Below the pieces are notes generated by a model. The model had not been told where the DNA came from. It worked only from the letters and a program-made list of their open reading frames with translations, and ran no database searches. DNA of 64,000 nucleotides, from contig NZ_SSOM01000085.1 in NCBI RefSeq assembly GCF_029871235.1, forward strand, positions 107,391 through 171,390. The letters are read 5' to 3'. Positions 34,003 through 41,213 of the stretch are shown piece by piece. This DNA is from Pseudomonas sp. BN411 (GTDB taxonomy: Bacteria > Pseudomonadota > Gammaproteobacteria > Pseudomonadales > Pseudomonadaceae). The position numbers and the translations under genes were made by a program. Position 1 is the first letter of the stretch. The number at the start of each line of letters is the position of its first letter.

Positions 34003-34266
34003 TCAACCGTTACTGCAACCCTGACCGAATACCACGTACTCCAGGCGATGAACTTTGCCCTGGTGATCCTCATACGTCATATAAGCCGGAACTACGCCAC
34101 AGACATCGGGGATTTCACTGCGGGAAATGACCCGGGCGATGTCAAGTTCCATTCCGTAGTGGTACTGCTCGACAACGGGTTCCCCGGTAACAGCGGCTTC
34201 CACCGGTTCTTCGGCCAAGGCGAAGGCAGACATGCCGGCGAGCGCCAGCAAGGCGAGAGCTTTCAT
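34003..34266 (-). CDS. DUF2790 small secreted protein
   Basis: An 87-residue exported protein. The signal peptide is MKALALLALAGMSAFALA. The mature part carries YHYGMELDIARVISRSEIPD then CGVVPAYMTYEDHQGKVHRL and a second cysteine in GQGCSNG, the pattern of the Pseudomonas-specific DUF2790 family, with one likely disulfide. Function is unknown; some relatives respond to metals. A perfect 10-bp inverted repeat lies 33 bases upstream. The ribosome site is weak. Confidence 0.85.
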   Translation of the reverse strand: MKALALLALAGMSAFALAEEPVEAAVTGEPVVEQYHYGMELDIARVISRSEIPDVCGVVPAYMTYEDHQGKVHRLEYVVFGQGCSNG

Positions 34267-34298
34267 TGGATAGTTTTCCGAGTGCTTGGAAGTTGGAA

Positions 34299-34329
34299 CT
34301 TCGACCAGCTCTCCACGAACTGGTCGAAG
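34299..34329. promoter_or_regulatory. Perfect 10-bp inverted repeat upstream of the DUF2790 gene
   Basis: CTTCGACCAG (34299-34308) and CTGGTCGAAG (34320-34329) are exact reverse complements with an 11-base spacer. No T-tract follows on either strand, so it is either an operator or a 5' mRNA hairpin. Confidence 0.6.
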
Positions 34330-34445
34330 GTACAGCGCAACACCTTTCGGTGATGTTTACGGCAGCAAGCGCCTCGTCGTGGGAGGCGGGATAATTTTAT
34401 TGCCGGAGCAACTTTCCAAACAGCGCCATATACAACAAGGACTAT

Positions 34446-35357
34446 TTACTGCGCGAACAACAATCGGTTGAGCAGGCCGGAAGTTTCCGGCGCCCTGCCC
34501 TCCTCGCCAATCACCACGGTGCAGGTCATGCCGGCGGCCAGCAGCACGCCCTCCGGCACCTCGTCGAGGTGGATGCGCACTGGCACGCGCTGGGCCAGGC
34601 GCACCCAGTTGAAGGTGGGGTTCACATCGGCGATCAACTCGCGGCTTTCCGGGTTGTCGCGGTCGTAGATGCCACGGGCGATGCTGTCCACATGGCCAGT
34701 GAGGCGCTCGCCGCTCATCAGGCGCAGCTCGGCACGGTCGCCCACCTTGATGTGTGGCAGGCGCGTCTCTTCGAAGTAGCCGTTGACGTAGAAGGAGCTG
34801 TCATCCACCAGCGCCATGCTCGCTTCACCGCGTTCTGCGAAGTCGCCCTTGTAGACGTTGAGGTTGGTGATGTGGCCGGACACCGGCGCGCGCACTTCGG
34901 TGCGTGCCAGGTTGAGCTTCGCGGCATCCAGGGCGGCGACCGCCTCCTGGTATTCGGCCAGGGCGGAGGCGGCCAGGTGACCGGCATCCTCACGGCTCTC
35001 ACGGGAGACCACCAGGTCGTCCATGTCGGCGCGGCGGTCGGCATTCACCTTGCGCATGTCCAGCGCGGCCTTGCGCGCCGCCACCAGGGCTTCGGCCTGT
35101 TTCACCGCCACCTGGTAATGGGCGGGGTCGATGCGCAGCAGCAGGTCCCCGGCCTTCACGTTCTGGTTGTCCCGAACCTGCACGTCGGCCACCAGCCCGG
35201 CCACGTCCGGGGCGATGTTGATCACGTCGGCGCGCACGCGGCCGTCGCGGGTCCAGGGGGAATCCATGTAGTGCAGCCAAAGGGTGCGCACCAGCACGAC
35301 CGCCACGGTGAGGATGAGCAGGGTCGCGCCGACACTGATGATGCGTTTCAGGGACAT
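34446..35357 (-). CDS. HlyD-family periplasmic adaptor (AaeA-like)
   Basis: A 303-residue membrane-fusion protein. One N-terminal helix (GATLLILTVAVVLVRTLWL) anchors it. It is followed by the barrel-sandwich half VINIAPDVAGLVADVQVRDN, an alpha-hairpin and the second lipoyl half TEVRAPVSGHITNLNVYKGD. The C-terminal NPTFNWVRLAQRVPVRIHLD is diagnostic of the EmrA/AaeA subgroup. It bridges the FUSC pump and the outer-membrane channel of the same operon, of which it is the last gene, 7 bases after the DUF1656 gene. The substrate is unknown; aromatic acids are typical for AaeAB. Confidence 0.92.
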   Translation of the reverse strand: MSLKRIISVGATLLILTVAVVLVRTLWLHYMDSPWTRDGRVRADVINIAPDVAGLVADVQVRDNQNVKAGDLLLRIDPAHYQVAVKQAEALVAARKAALDMRKVNADRRADMDDLVVSRESREDAGHLAASALAEYQEAVAALDAAKLNLARTEVRAPVSGHITNLNVYKGDFAERGEASMALVDDSSFYVNGYFEETRLPHIKVGDRAELRLMSGERLTGHVDSIARGIYDRDNPESRELIADVNPTFNWVRLAQRVPVRIHLDEVPEGVLLAAGMTCTVVIGEEGRAPETSGLLNRLLFAQ

Positions 35358-35364
35358 GGGGGCC

Positions 35365-35565
35365 TCAACGGTAGATGGTCAGCGCCAGGGCGCAGTACAG
35401 GCAGGTGAACAGGCCGACGCGCAGCAGCGCCGGGTGCCAGGCGTGGCGGTACAGGCCGCACCAGGCGAACAGGCGGTCCAGCCCCCAACTGAGCAGGAAG
35501 GCCACCAGGAACAGCAGGGTCAGGCTCGGCATATAGACGCCGTGCAGGACGATCTCACGCGGCAT
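35365..35565 (-). CDS. DUF1656 small membrane protein (AaeX-like)
   Basis: A 66-residue protein with two hydrophobic helices (LTLLFLVAFLLSWGLDRLF and LLRVGLFTCLYCALALTIY). It starts MPREIVLHGVYMP, the DUF1656 signature. It overlaps the FUSC gene stop by 11 bases and precedes the HlyD gene by 7. Such proteins accompany FUSC/HlyD pumps; their role is not established. Confidence 0.88.
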   Translation of the reverse strand: MPREIVLHGVYMPSLTLLFLVAFLLSWGLDRLFAWCGLYRHAWHPALLRVGLFTCLYCALALTIYR

Positions 35566-37792
35566 GGGCGGCTCCTTGCAGGCGTGCCGGCACGGCGTCG
35601 CCGGCCAGTGGGGTCTGCGGGTCCAGCAGGGACGTGCGGATGAAGTGCAGGTAGCTCTGCAACCTGCGCAGGGGGGATGTGTCGAACTGCGGTGCGCAGG
35701 GCTCGGCGGTGCTGCGCACGCTGTCGATAGCCTGTTCCACGGCAGACAGGGCACGCTGGCGGTTGGCTTCCGAGGGTTGGATGAACAGCCGCACCAGCGC
35801 ACGCCCCATGGCACGGATGGCGTTGCGCCAGGGCATGGACTCGGCGTAGCAGGACAGCGCCGGCAAGCGCGCCTGTTCCAGGCGCAGCTCGATCACCGCA
35901 TGCCCCACTTCCTGCACCAGGAACATCCAGCGCAGCAGCTGGCGCTGCACATCCGGGCGGCCGGCGGAATACAGGTAGGCCTGGTTCAGCAGATCGCGGG
36001 TGCCGCTTTCGAAGCCGGACACCAGCCCCTTCATCCGACCACTCACGGCGCGTACCACGCACATGCGCAGGTCGTGTTCCAGGCGACGCCAGAGCCAGGG
36101 CCGGTTGGGTGGCAGCAGCACGGCAGCCGCCGCAGTGGCCAACGCCATGGACAGCACCGAGGCGAGGTACTCGTTGAGCACCCGATGGGGATCGAACAGG
36201 GTCTGGTTGGCCGGCATGGAGGTCATGGCAAACCACACCAGCAGGCCCAGGCCGGCACCGGCCACTTGCGGCCGCGCGAGCATCCAGGCGCCCAGGGCGA
36301 CCACAGGTGCCAATGCACAGCAGAGCAGCGCGAAGCCGTCGATTTCGGGCAACACCCGGAAGGTCATGAAGATGCCGAGGCAGGCGCCAGCGGAAGCGCC
36401 CAGGGTGAGCTGCAACGACAGGCGTCGGGGATTGGACGAGGACGACGCCAGGGCCGAAACCATGCCGATGGTCATGGCGAAAGTTCCGCCACTGGGCCAG
36501 GCGGTGGCCATCCAGAACACACTGAGCACCAGGATCAGCAGGCTGCTGCGCAACCCCGCCACGGCGGCGGCCACGGCGTTGGCGCGAGGCCGGAAGTTCT
36601 CCTTCCACTGCTCGCGCGCGTGGTGGTCGTCCAGTAGCGAGGCGTGGGTCTGGGCGTAGTTGTGCAGGTCGTCGGCGAAGCGATAGAGCAGTTCGGCGGC
36701 GGTGTCGTAGTCCAGGCTCTGGGCTTCGCTGGGTTGCTGCATGGCGAGCTGCGCCCGACCGCTGCGGATCAGCTGCATCAGCTCTTGCTTGCAGGCCTCC
36801 AGTCGGATGGCGAGCTGCGCCGCATCGGCTTCGCTGCTGAGGCGATCGCGCAGAGGTGCGAGCAGGCCGGCGATTTCGGCCAGGCACGGCTGCAATGAAG
36901 CGAGCACGATCCCACCGTAGGAGCCAGCTCTGCTGGCGAACGCTTCCAGCTCCGAACCTTCGCGAGCAGAGCCCGCTCCTACATCAGGTGCAGGCGCGCT
37001 GGCCAGGCGCCGAAGCAACTGGTGCAGGCCGTGGAAACGGGTGGAGAGCACCATGAACTCATTGTTCAGCCGCGCCAGTCGTCCGCTGCGCATGCGCATG
37101 TGCGGGTCTTCGAAGGCGGTGGCGCTGCGCATGTTCTCCAGGCTCACGGCGGCGGCGGCAAAGCGCGCGGTGCTGGCGTCGAAGCGCGCGGTATCCAGAC
37201 CGCCGGCCAGCCCTTCGCAGGCAAAGGCGGCGAAATCGCGGAAGCGTCCATGCAAGGTGTTTCGCAGGTCGGTACTGGTGCTCTGCGGCAGGATCAGGCC
37301 GTTGACCAGGCCGGTGCAGAGAATGCCCAGGCTGATTTCCAGCACCCGCCAGAGCGCGAGCATGAAAGCGTCGTCGGGATGGGTAGTGGCCGGCAGGCCG
37401 ATCATCACCGCCGTGTAGCCGGCAAGCACGCAGGCGTAGCCGCGGAAGTCGCGATAGCGCGCGGCGCCGGCTGTGCACAGGCCGATCCAGATCGCCAGGC
37501 AGAGCATGAAGAGCACCCGTTCCTGGTTGAACAGGGCGATCAGCGCCACCATCACCGTCAGCCCCAGCAAGGTGCCGATGATGCGGTAGAAGCTCTTGGC
37601 CAGGACCTGCCCGCTCTGCGGCTGCATGACGATGAACACGGTCACCAGCACTGTTCCCGGCTGCGGCAGTTCCAGGCGATAGGCCAGCCACAGCGCCAGG
37701 AAGGCAGTGAGCAGCGCCTTGAAGATGAAGGCCCAGGTCAGGCCGTCACTGCGCGCCCAGTCGGCCAGCGCGCGGTTGAAGGTTTGAACCAT
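35555..37792 (-). CDS. FUSC-family inner-membrane efflux protein (AaeB-like), with in-frame REP insertion
   Basis: A 745-residue protein with two blocks of hydrophobic helices (residues about 20-165 and 415-565), each followed by a long soluble segment. This is the AaeB/FUSC layout. PGTVLVTVFIVMQPQSGQVL in the first block is typical. It exports aromatic or other weak acids with the HlyD partner. Residues about 271-292 are encoded by a complete REP palindrome read in frame (VGAGSAREGSELEAFASRAG...), so this stretch is an insertion relative to homologues. It lies 9 bases after the outer-membrane gene. Confidence 0.9.
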   Translation of the reverse strand: MVQTFNRALADWARSDGLTWAFIFKALLTAFLALWLAYRLELPQPGTVLVTVFIVMQPQSGQVLAKSFYRIIGTLLGLTVMVALIALFNQERVLFMLCLAIWIGLCTAGAARYRDFRGYACVLAGYTAVMIGLPATTHPDDAFMLALWRVLEISLGILCTGLVNGLILPQSTSTDLRNTLHGRFRDFAAFACEGLAGGLDTARFDASTARFAAAAVSLENMRSATAFEDPHMRMRSGRLARLNNEFMVLSTRFHGLHQLLRRLASAPAPDVGAGSAREGSELEAFASRAGSYGGIVLASLQPCLAEIAGLLAPLRDRLSSEADAAQLAIRLEACKQELMQLIRSGRAQLAMQQPSEAQSLDYDTAAELLYRFADDLHNYAQTHASLLDDHHAREQWKENFRPRANAVAAAVAGLRSSLLILVLSVFWMATAWPSGGTFAMTIGMVSALASSSSNPRRLSLQLTLGASAGACLGIFMTFRVLPEIDGFALLCCALAPVVALGAWMLARPQVAGAGLGLLVWFAMTSMPANQTLFDPHRVLNEYLASVLSMALATAAAAVLLPPNRPWLWRRLEHDLRMCVVRAVSGRMKGLVSGFESGTRDLLNQAYLYSAGRPDVQRQLLRWMFLVQEVGHAVIELRLEQARLPALSCYAESMPWRNAIRAMGRALVRLFIQPSEANRQRALSAVEQAIDSVRSTAEPCAPQFDTSPLRRLQSYLHFIRTSLLDPQTPLAGDAVPARLQGAAHAA
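36917..36982. repeat. REP element inside the FUSC coding sequence
   Basis: GTAGGAGC (36917-36924) and GCTCCTAC (36975-36982) bound an element with internal CAGCTCTGCTGGCGAA and TTCGCGAGCAGAGC. It is the same REP family as at 20564-20618 and 28285-28337. At 66 bp, a multiple of three with no stop, it keeps the frame open. Confidence 0.9.
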
Positions 37793-37801
37793 GAAGGGAC
37801 C

Positions 37802-39310
37802 TCAGGACTTGGGAAGAAAACGCAGGCGCGGTTCCTGCGGCGCCAGGCCGGCGTCGGACGGACCGCCTGGCTCGGGCAACACGCCGCCGCCAAGGGCCAG
37901 CAGCAGGTCGGCCTGGGCGCCGAGCAGCGCCGCGCGGACTTGCTGTTGCTGGAGTTGGCGCTGGAACAATTCGGGCTGGGTTTCCAGCACCGTATCGAAG
38001 TCGGTCAGGCCGCGTTGCTGGGCCAACAGGGCGAGGTCGCAGGTCTTCTGCGCGGCGGCCACCGCTTCGGCGGCCAGTGCCTGCTGCTGACTCAGCGACT
38101 TGATGCGCACCAGGGCATCGGCCACCTGTTGCAGCGCGGCGACCAGTGTCTGGTTGTACTGCTCCACGGCCAGGTCGTATTCGGCAGCAGCGGCGCCGAG
38201 TTCACCACGGCGCAGGCCGCCGTCGAACACCGGCAGACTGAGGGCCGGGCCGAGGTTGTAGGTGAGCTTGTCGTAGCGCAGGAAATCCAGCACGCCGCCC
38301 TGGGTGGCGTTGGAGCCGATGCCGCCCAGCAGGTTGACGTTGGGATAGAAGCCGGCCTTGGCGACTTCGATGCCACGCGCCTGCGCCGCCACCTGCCAGC
38401 GGCTGGCCACCAGATCCGGCCGGCGCCCGAGCAGTTCCAGCGGCAGCTGCGCCGGCAGGCCGGGCAGGTTCTGCAGATCGAGTGCGGGACGCTGCAAGCG
38501 TTCGCCCTCCCCCGGTCCCTTGCCGGCCAGGGCGGCGAGCTGGTTGCGGGTCAGGGCGATGGATTCGTCCAGCGCGTCGATCTGCCGATGGCTTTCCGGC
38601 AGGGGTGCCTCGGCGCGGCTGACGTCCAGGCGCGTGCCGATACCATCGCGCAAGCGACGCTCGGCCAGATGCAGGACTTGTTCCTGCTGGGAAAGATTGG
38701 CCCGGGCGACATCCATCTCCGCGTGCAACAGTGCCAGCCGGATATAGCTGCGCACCAGGTTGCCCTGCAGTTCCAGCGCAGCCAGGCGCGCCTCGGCCAC
38801 CGCTACGCGGGTCTGGTCCAGGGCCTGGTGGCTGCGGCTGCGCTCACGGCCCCACAGGTCGAGGTCGTAAGAGAAGCCCAGCAGGCTGGTGTTGTTCCAA
38901 CTGGTGGTGCGGGCGAGTTCGCCGGGGCCGTAGAAATAATCGTCGGGCCAACGCTTGCGCTGCAGGTTGGCATCGAAGTTGACCTGGGGCTGCTCGGCCG
39001 ACTCCACCACCCCGGCCAGGGCGCGGGCCTGACGTACGCGGGCAGCGGCCATGGCCAGGCTGGGGCTGTCGGCCAGTGCCTGCTCCATCCAGGCGTCCAG
39101 CTGCGGGTCGCCATAGGCGCGCCACCACTGGGTGCTTGGCCAGGCAGCATCTCGCTCGGCGCGGCGAATGGCCGAACCGGGGTCCAATTGGGTGGCGTCC
39201 AAGCGCTCGGCCTGGGGGGCTATGCCCTGACTATCGATACAAGCGGAGATGAGCGAAACGACGGCGAACAGACTGGCGCGGGCGACGCCGGGCCAAGGAT
39301 TGCGGTGCAC
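37802..39310 (-). CDS. NodT/OprM-type outer-membrane efflux lipoprotein
   Basis: A 502-residue protein with two OEP repeats. The lipobox LISAC near residue 24 marks a lipoprotein. WPSTQWWRAYGDPQLDAWME and LLGRRPDLVASRWQVAAQ are typical of the NodT family, and GFYPNVNLLGGIGSNATQGG marks the second repeat. The start is GTG. It is the first gene of a four-gene operon, giving the FUSC/HlyD pump its own outer-membrane channel, and it is divergent from a LysR regulator (178-base gap). Confidence 0.92.
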   Translation of the reverse strand: MHRNPWPGVARASLFAVVSLISACIDSQGIAPQAERLDATQLDPGSAIRRAERDAAWPSTQWWRAYGDPQLDAWMEQALADSPSLAMAAARVRQARALAGVVESAEQPQVNFDANLQRKRWPDDYFYGPGELARTTSWNNTSLLGFSYDLDLWGRERSRSHQALDQTRVAVAEARLAALELQGNLVRSYIRLALLHAEMDVARANLSQQEQVLHLAERRLRDGIGTRLDVSRAEAPLPESHRQIDALDESIALTRNQLAALAGKGPGEGERLQRPALDLQNLPGLPAQLPLELLGRRPDLVASRWQVAAQARGIEVAKAGFYPNVNLLGGIGSNATQGGVLDFLRYDKLTYNLGPALSLPVFDGGLRRGELGAAAAEYDLAVEQYNQTLVAALQQVADALVRIKSLSQQQALAAEAVAAAQKTCDLALLAQQRGLTDFDTVLETQPELFQRQLQQQQVRAALLGAQADLLLALGGGVLPEPGGPSDAGLAPQEPRLRFLPKS

Positions 39311-39488
39311 TGCGGCATATCCTGAATGCTGGGTAACCAGGGCTGATGCCTGGAACGGCGGCGATTCTAGAACTGGGCACTCTCGGCGATAAGGCGACGG
39401 ATAGATAAAGGATTGTGTACTGAATCAGCCATAATCCACCGACATACTTCGTGACAAAATTCGGCTCCCCTCCGGGCCAGGACCCTAC

Positions 39489-40439
39489 ATGGACATCCTC
39501 TTCAACATGCGCGCCTTCGTCTGCGTGGCGGAGACCGGCAGCTTTACCGCCGCTGCCCAGCGCATGGACCTCACGACCTCGTACATTTCCCGCGCCGTCG
39601 CCACCCTCGAAACCCATCTGCGCACCCGCCTGCTGCACCGCACCACCCGCCGCATCGCCCTGACCGAAGCCGGCCAGCGCTACCTGCTGCGCTGCGAGCA
39701 GATCCTTGGCTATATCGAAGAAGCCGAGGCCGAGGCCAGCGAGGCCCATGCGCGGCCGGTGGGCAACCTCAAGGTGCATGCCATGACCGGCATCGGCCAG
39801 CACTACCTGATCAAGGCCATCGCCGGGTACAGCGAGAAGTACCCGGATGTGAGCTTCGACCTGACCCTGGCCAACCGCACCACCGACATCCTCGACGAGG
39901 GTTACGACATCTCGGTGGTGATCGCCCAGGAACTGCCGGACTCGGGGTTCATTTCCAAGCAGCTCGGCACCACCTACAGCGTGCTCTGCGCATCGCCCGG
40001 CTACATCGAGAAACACGGCGCCCCCCGCCTGCCCGCCGAGCTGGCGAAGCACCGCTGCCTGCGCCTGGTGAACAACGTGATGTCCCTGGACAAGTGGCTG
40101 TTCGAGGGCCCGGACGGCCAGGAGATGGTCAGCGTCAACCAGACGCCCTTCCAGGTGAATACGGCCGATGCGATGACCGAAGCCATCAAGGCCGGAATAG
40201 GGGTTGGCGTGGTGCCGGTGTACTCAGCCATCAGCGGCCTGAGGGACGGCAGCCTGGTGCGCGTGCTGCCCAATCACAGCCTCTTTCCCCTCGGCATCTA
40301 CGCCCTCTACCCGTCGCGGCAATTCCTCGACGCGAAGATCCGCACCTGGGTGGAGTTCCTTCGGGAATTCCTGCCGGAGCGGGTCGCGGCGGATGAAAAG
40401 GCGGTGGCGGAGTACAGCTTGAGGTTGGGGGGGCGGTAG
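39489..40439 (+). CDS. LysR-family regulator, divergent from the FUSC efflux operon
   Basis: A 316-residue LysR protein. The N-terminal HTH is FVCVAETGSFTAAAQRMDLT followed by TSYISRAVATLETHLRTRLL. The effector domain begins GNLKVHAMTGIGQHYLIKAI and includes the TTDILDEGYDISVVIAQELP strand. Divergent LysR genes next to AaeXAB-type pumps (AaeR) usually activate the pump in response to aromatic acids; the arrangement is the same here. Confidence 0.92.
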   Translation: MDILFNMRAFVCVAETGSFTAAAQRMDLTTSYISRAVATLETHLRTRLLHRTTRRIALTEAGQRYLLRCEQILGYIEEAEAEASEAHARPVGNLKVHAMTGIGQHYLIKAIAGYSEKYPDVSFDLTLANRTTDILDEGYDISVVIAQELPDSGFISKQLGTTYSVLCASPGYIEKHGAPRLPAELAKHRCLRLVNNVMSLDKWLFEGPDGQEMVSVNQTPFQVNTADAMTEAIKAGIGVGVVPVYSAISGLRDGSLVRVLPNHSLFPLGIYALYPSRQFLDAKIRTWVEFLREFLPERVAADEKAVAEYSLRLGGR

Positions 40440-40469
40440 CGGCTTGGCTTTCGCGCTAGCCTGAAGGCA

Positions 40470-40617
40470 CCCTCACCCCCGGCCCCTCTCCCTGAAGAGG
40501 AGAGGGGTGACTCGCGCCGGCCGGTCCCTGCCTCAGCACATTCCCTGTGGGGGCGAATTCATTCGCCAAGCAGAACACAGTTCTGCCGTAGGTTGGTGCT
40601 GAGGAACGAAGCCCAAC
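40470..40617. repeat. Two intergenic repeat units between LysR and DUF3087 genes
   Basis: CCCTCACCCCCGGCCCCTCT with its inverted half (40470-40509), then GGGGCGAATTCATTCGCC with CAGTTCTGCCGTAGGTTGG and GAACGAAGCCCAAC. The second unit matches those at 29251 and 51849. Confidence 0.82.
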
Positions 40618-40676
40618 ATTTCCCTGCCCTGCTCCGAGCCATCAGCCGCTCTCCCGGAGGTAGGAAGGTGGCGGAA

Positions 40677-41213
40677 CTACTTGCCGTACCCCTTCACCGC
40701 CTCCAGCCAGTCCAGGTCCAGACGGTTCTGCTCCACTTCCAGCCCTTGTGCCTCCATCGCCCCGCGGTGCTGGTTGATCTCATGCACGTGGTGGCTGAGG
40801 TCGGCGCTGTTGCCGTCTAGCTGGTGCATCTGGGTCAGGCCCAGGTGGTAGAAGCGCAGCAGCTTCATCGCCGCCGGATCTCCCGCTGCCACTCCCGCCT
40901 TGACCTTGTGCATGACGTTGGTGACGCGCATCAGGCTGCGCTTGAGCTGCCAGCCATAAACGGCCGGGGCCATCCAGGGGCGCGGCCAGAGCTGGATGCG
41001 CACCACCGCGACGGTAATCGCCAGCCCGGCGAGGACGCCGATCAGGTTCCAGCGGAAGTTATCGCCGCCGGACGTGCCGAACACCTGCACGCAGAAGGTG
41101 GACAACAGCAGCGCCAGGGCGATGAAGATCGCCGCGACCACCAGGGTGATGCGGCGGGTCTGCTTGCGGTAGAGCTCGGGGCTCATGGGACGGATTTCGA
41201 AGGGCTCACTCAT
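40677..41213 (-). CDS. DUF3087 membrane protein
   Basis: A 178-residue protein with two N-terminal helices (RITLVVAAIFIALALLLSTF and NLIGVLAGLAITVAVVRI). A soluble helical tail follows (FYHLGLTQMHQLDGNSADLS, then HHVHEINQHRGAMEAQGL). This is the DUF3087 layout; function is unknown. Its ATG shares one base with the hrpA stop (TGATG), so the two are coupled. Seven further upstream residues are possible but lie inside hrpA. Confidence 0.85.
   Translation of the reverse strand: MSEPFEIRPMSPELYRKQTRRITLVVAAIFIALALLLSTFCVQVFGTSGGDNFRWNLIGVLAGLAITVAVVRIQLWPRPWMAPAVYGWQLKRSLMRVTNVMHKVKAGVAAGDPAAMKLLRFYHLGLTQMHQLDGNSADLSHHVHEINQHRGAMEAQGLEVEQNRLDLDWLEAVKGYGK

Noticed and set aside
33825-34130. Small plus-strand open frames over the tyrS/DUF2790 intergenic region
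   Set aside because: No ribosome site or recognisable protein; one overlaps the DUF2790 gene in antisense.
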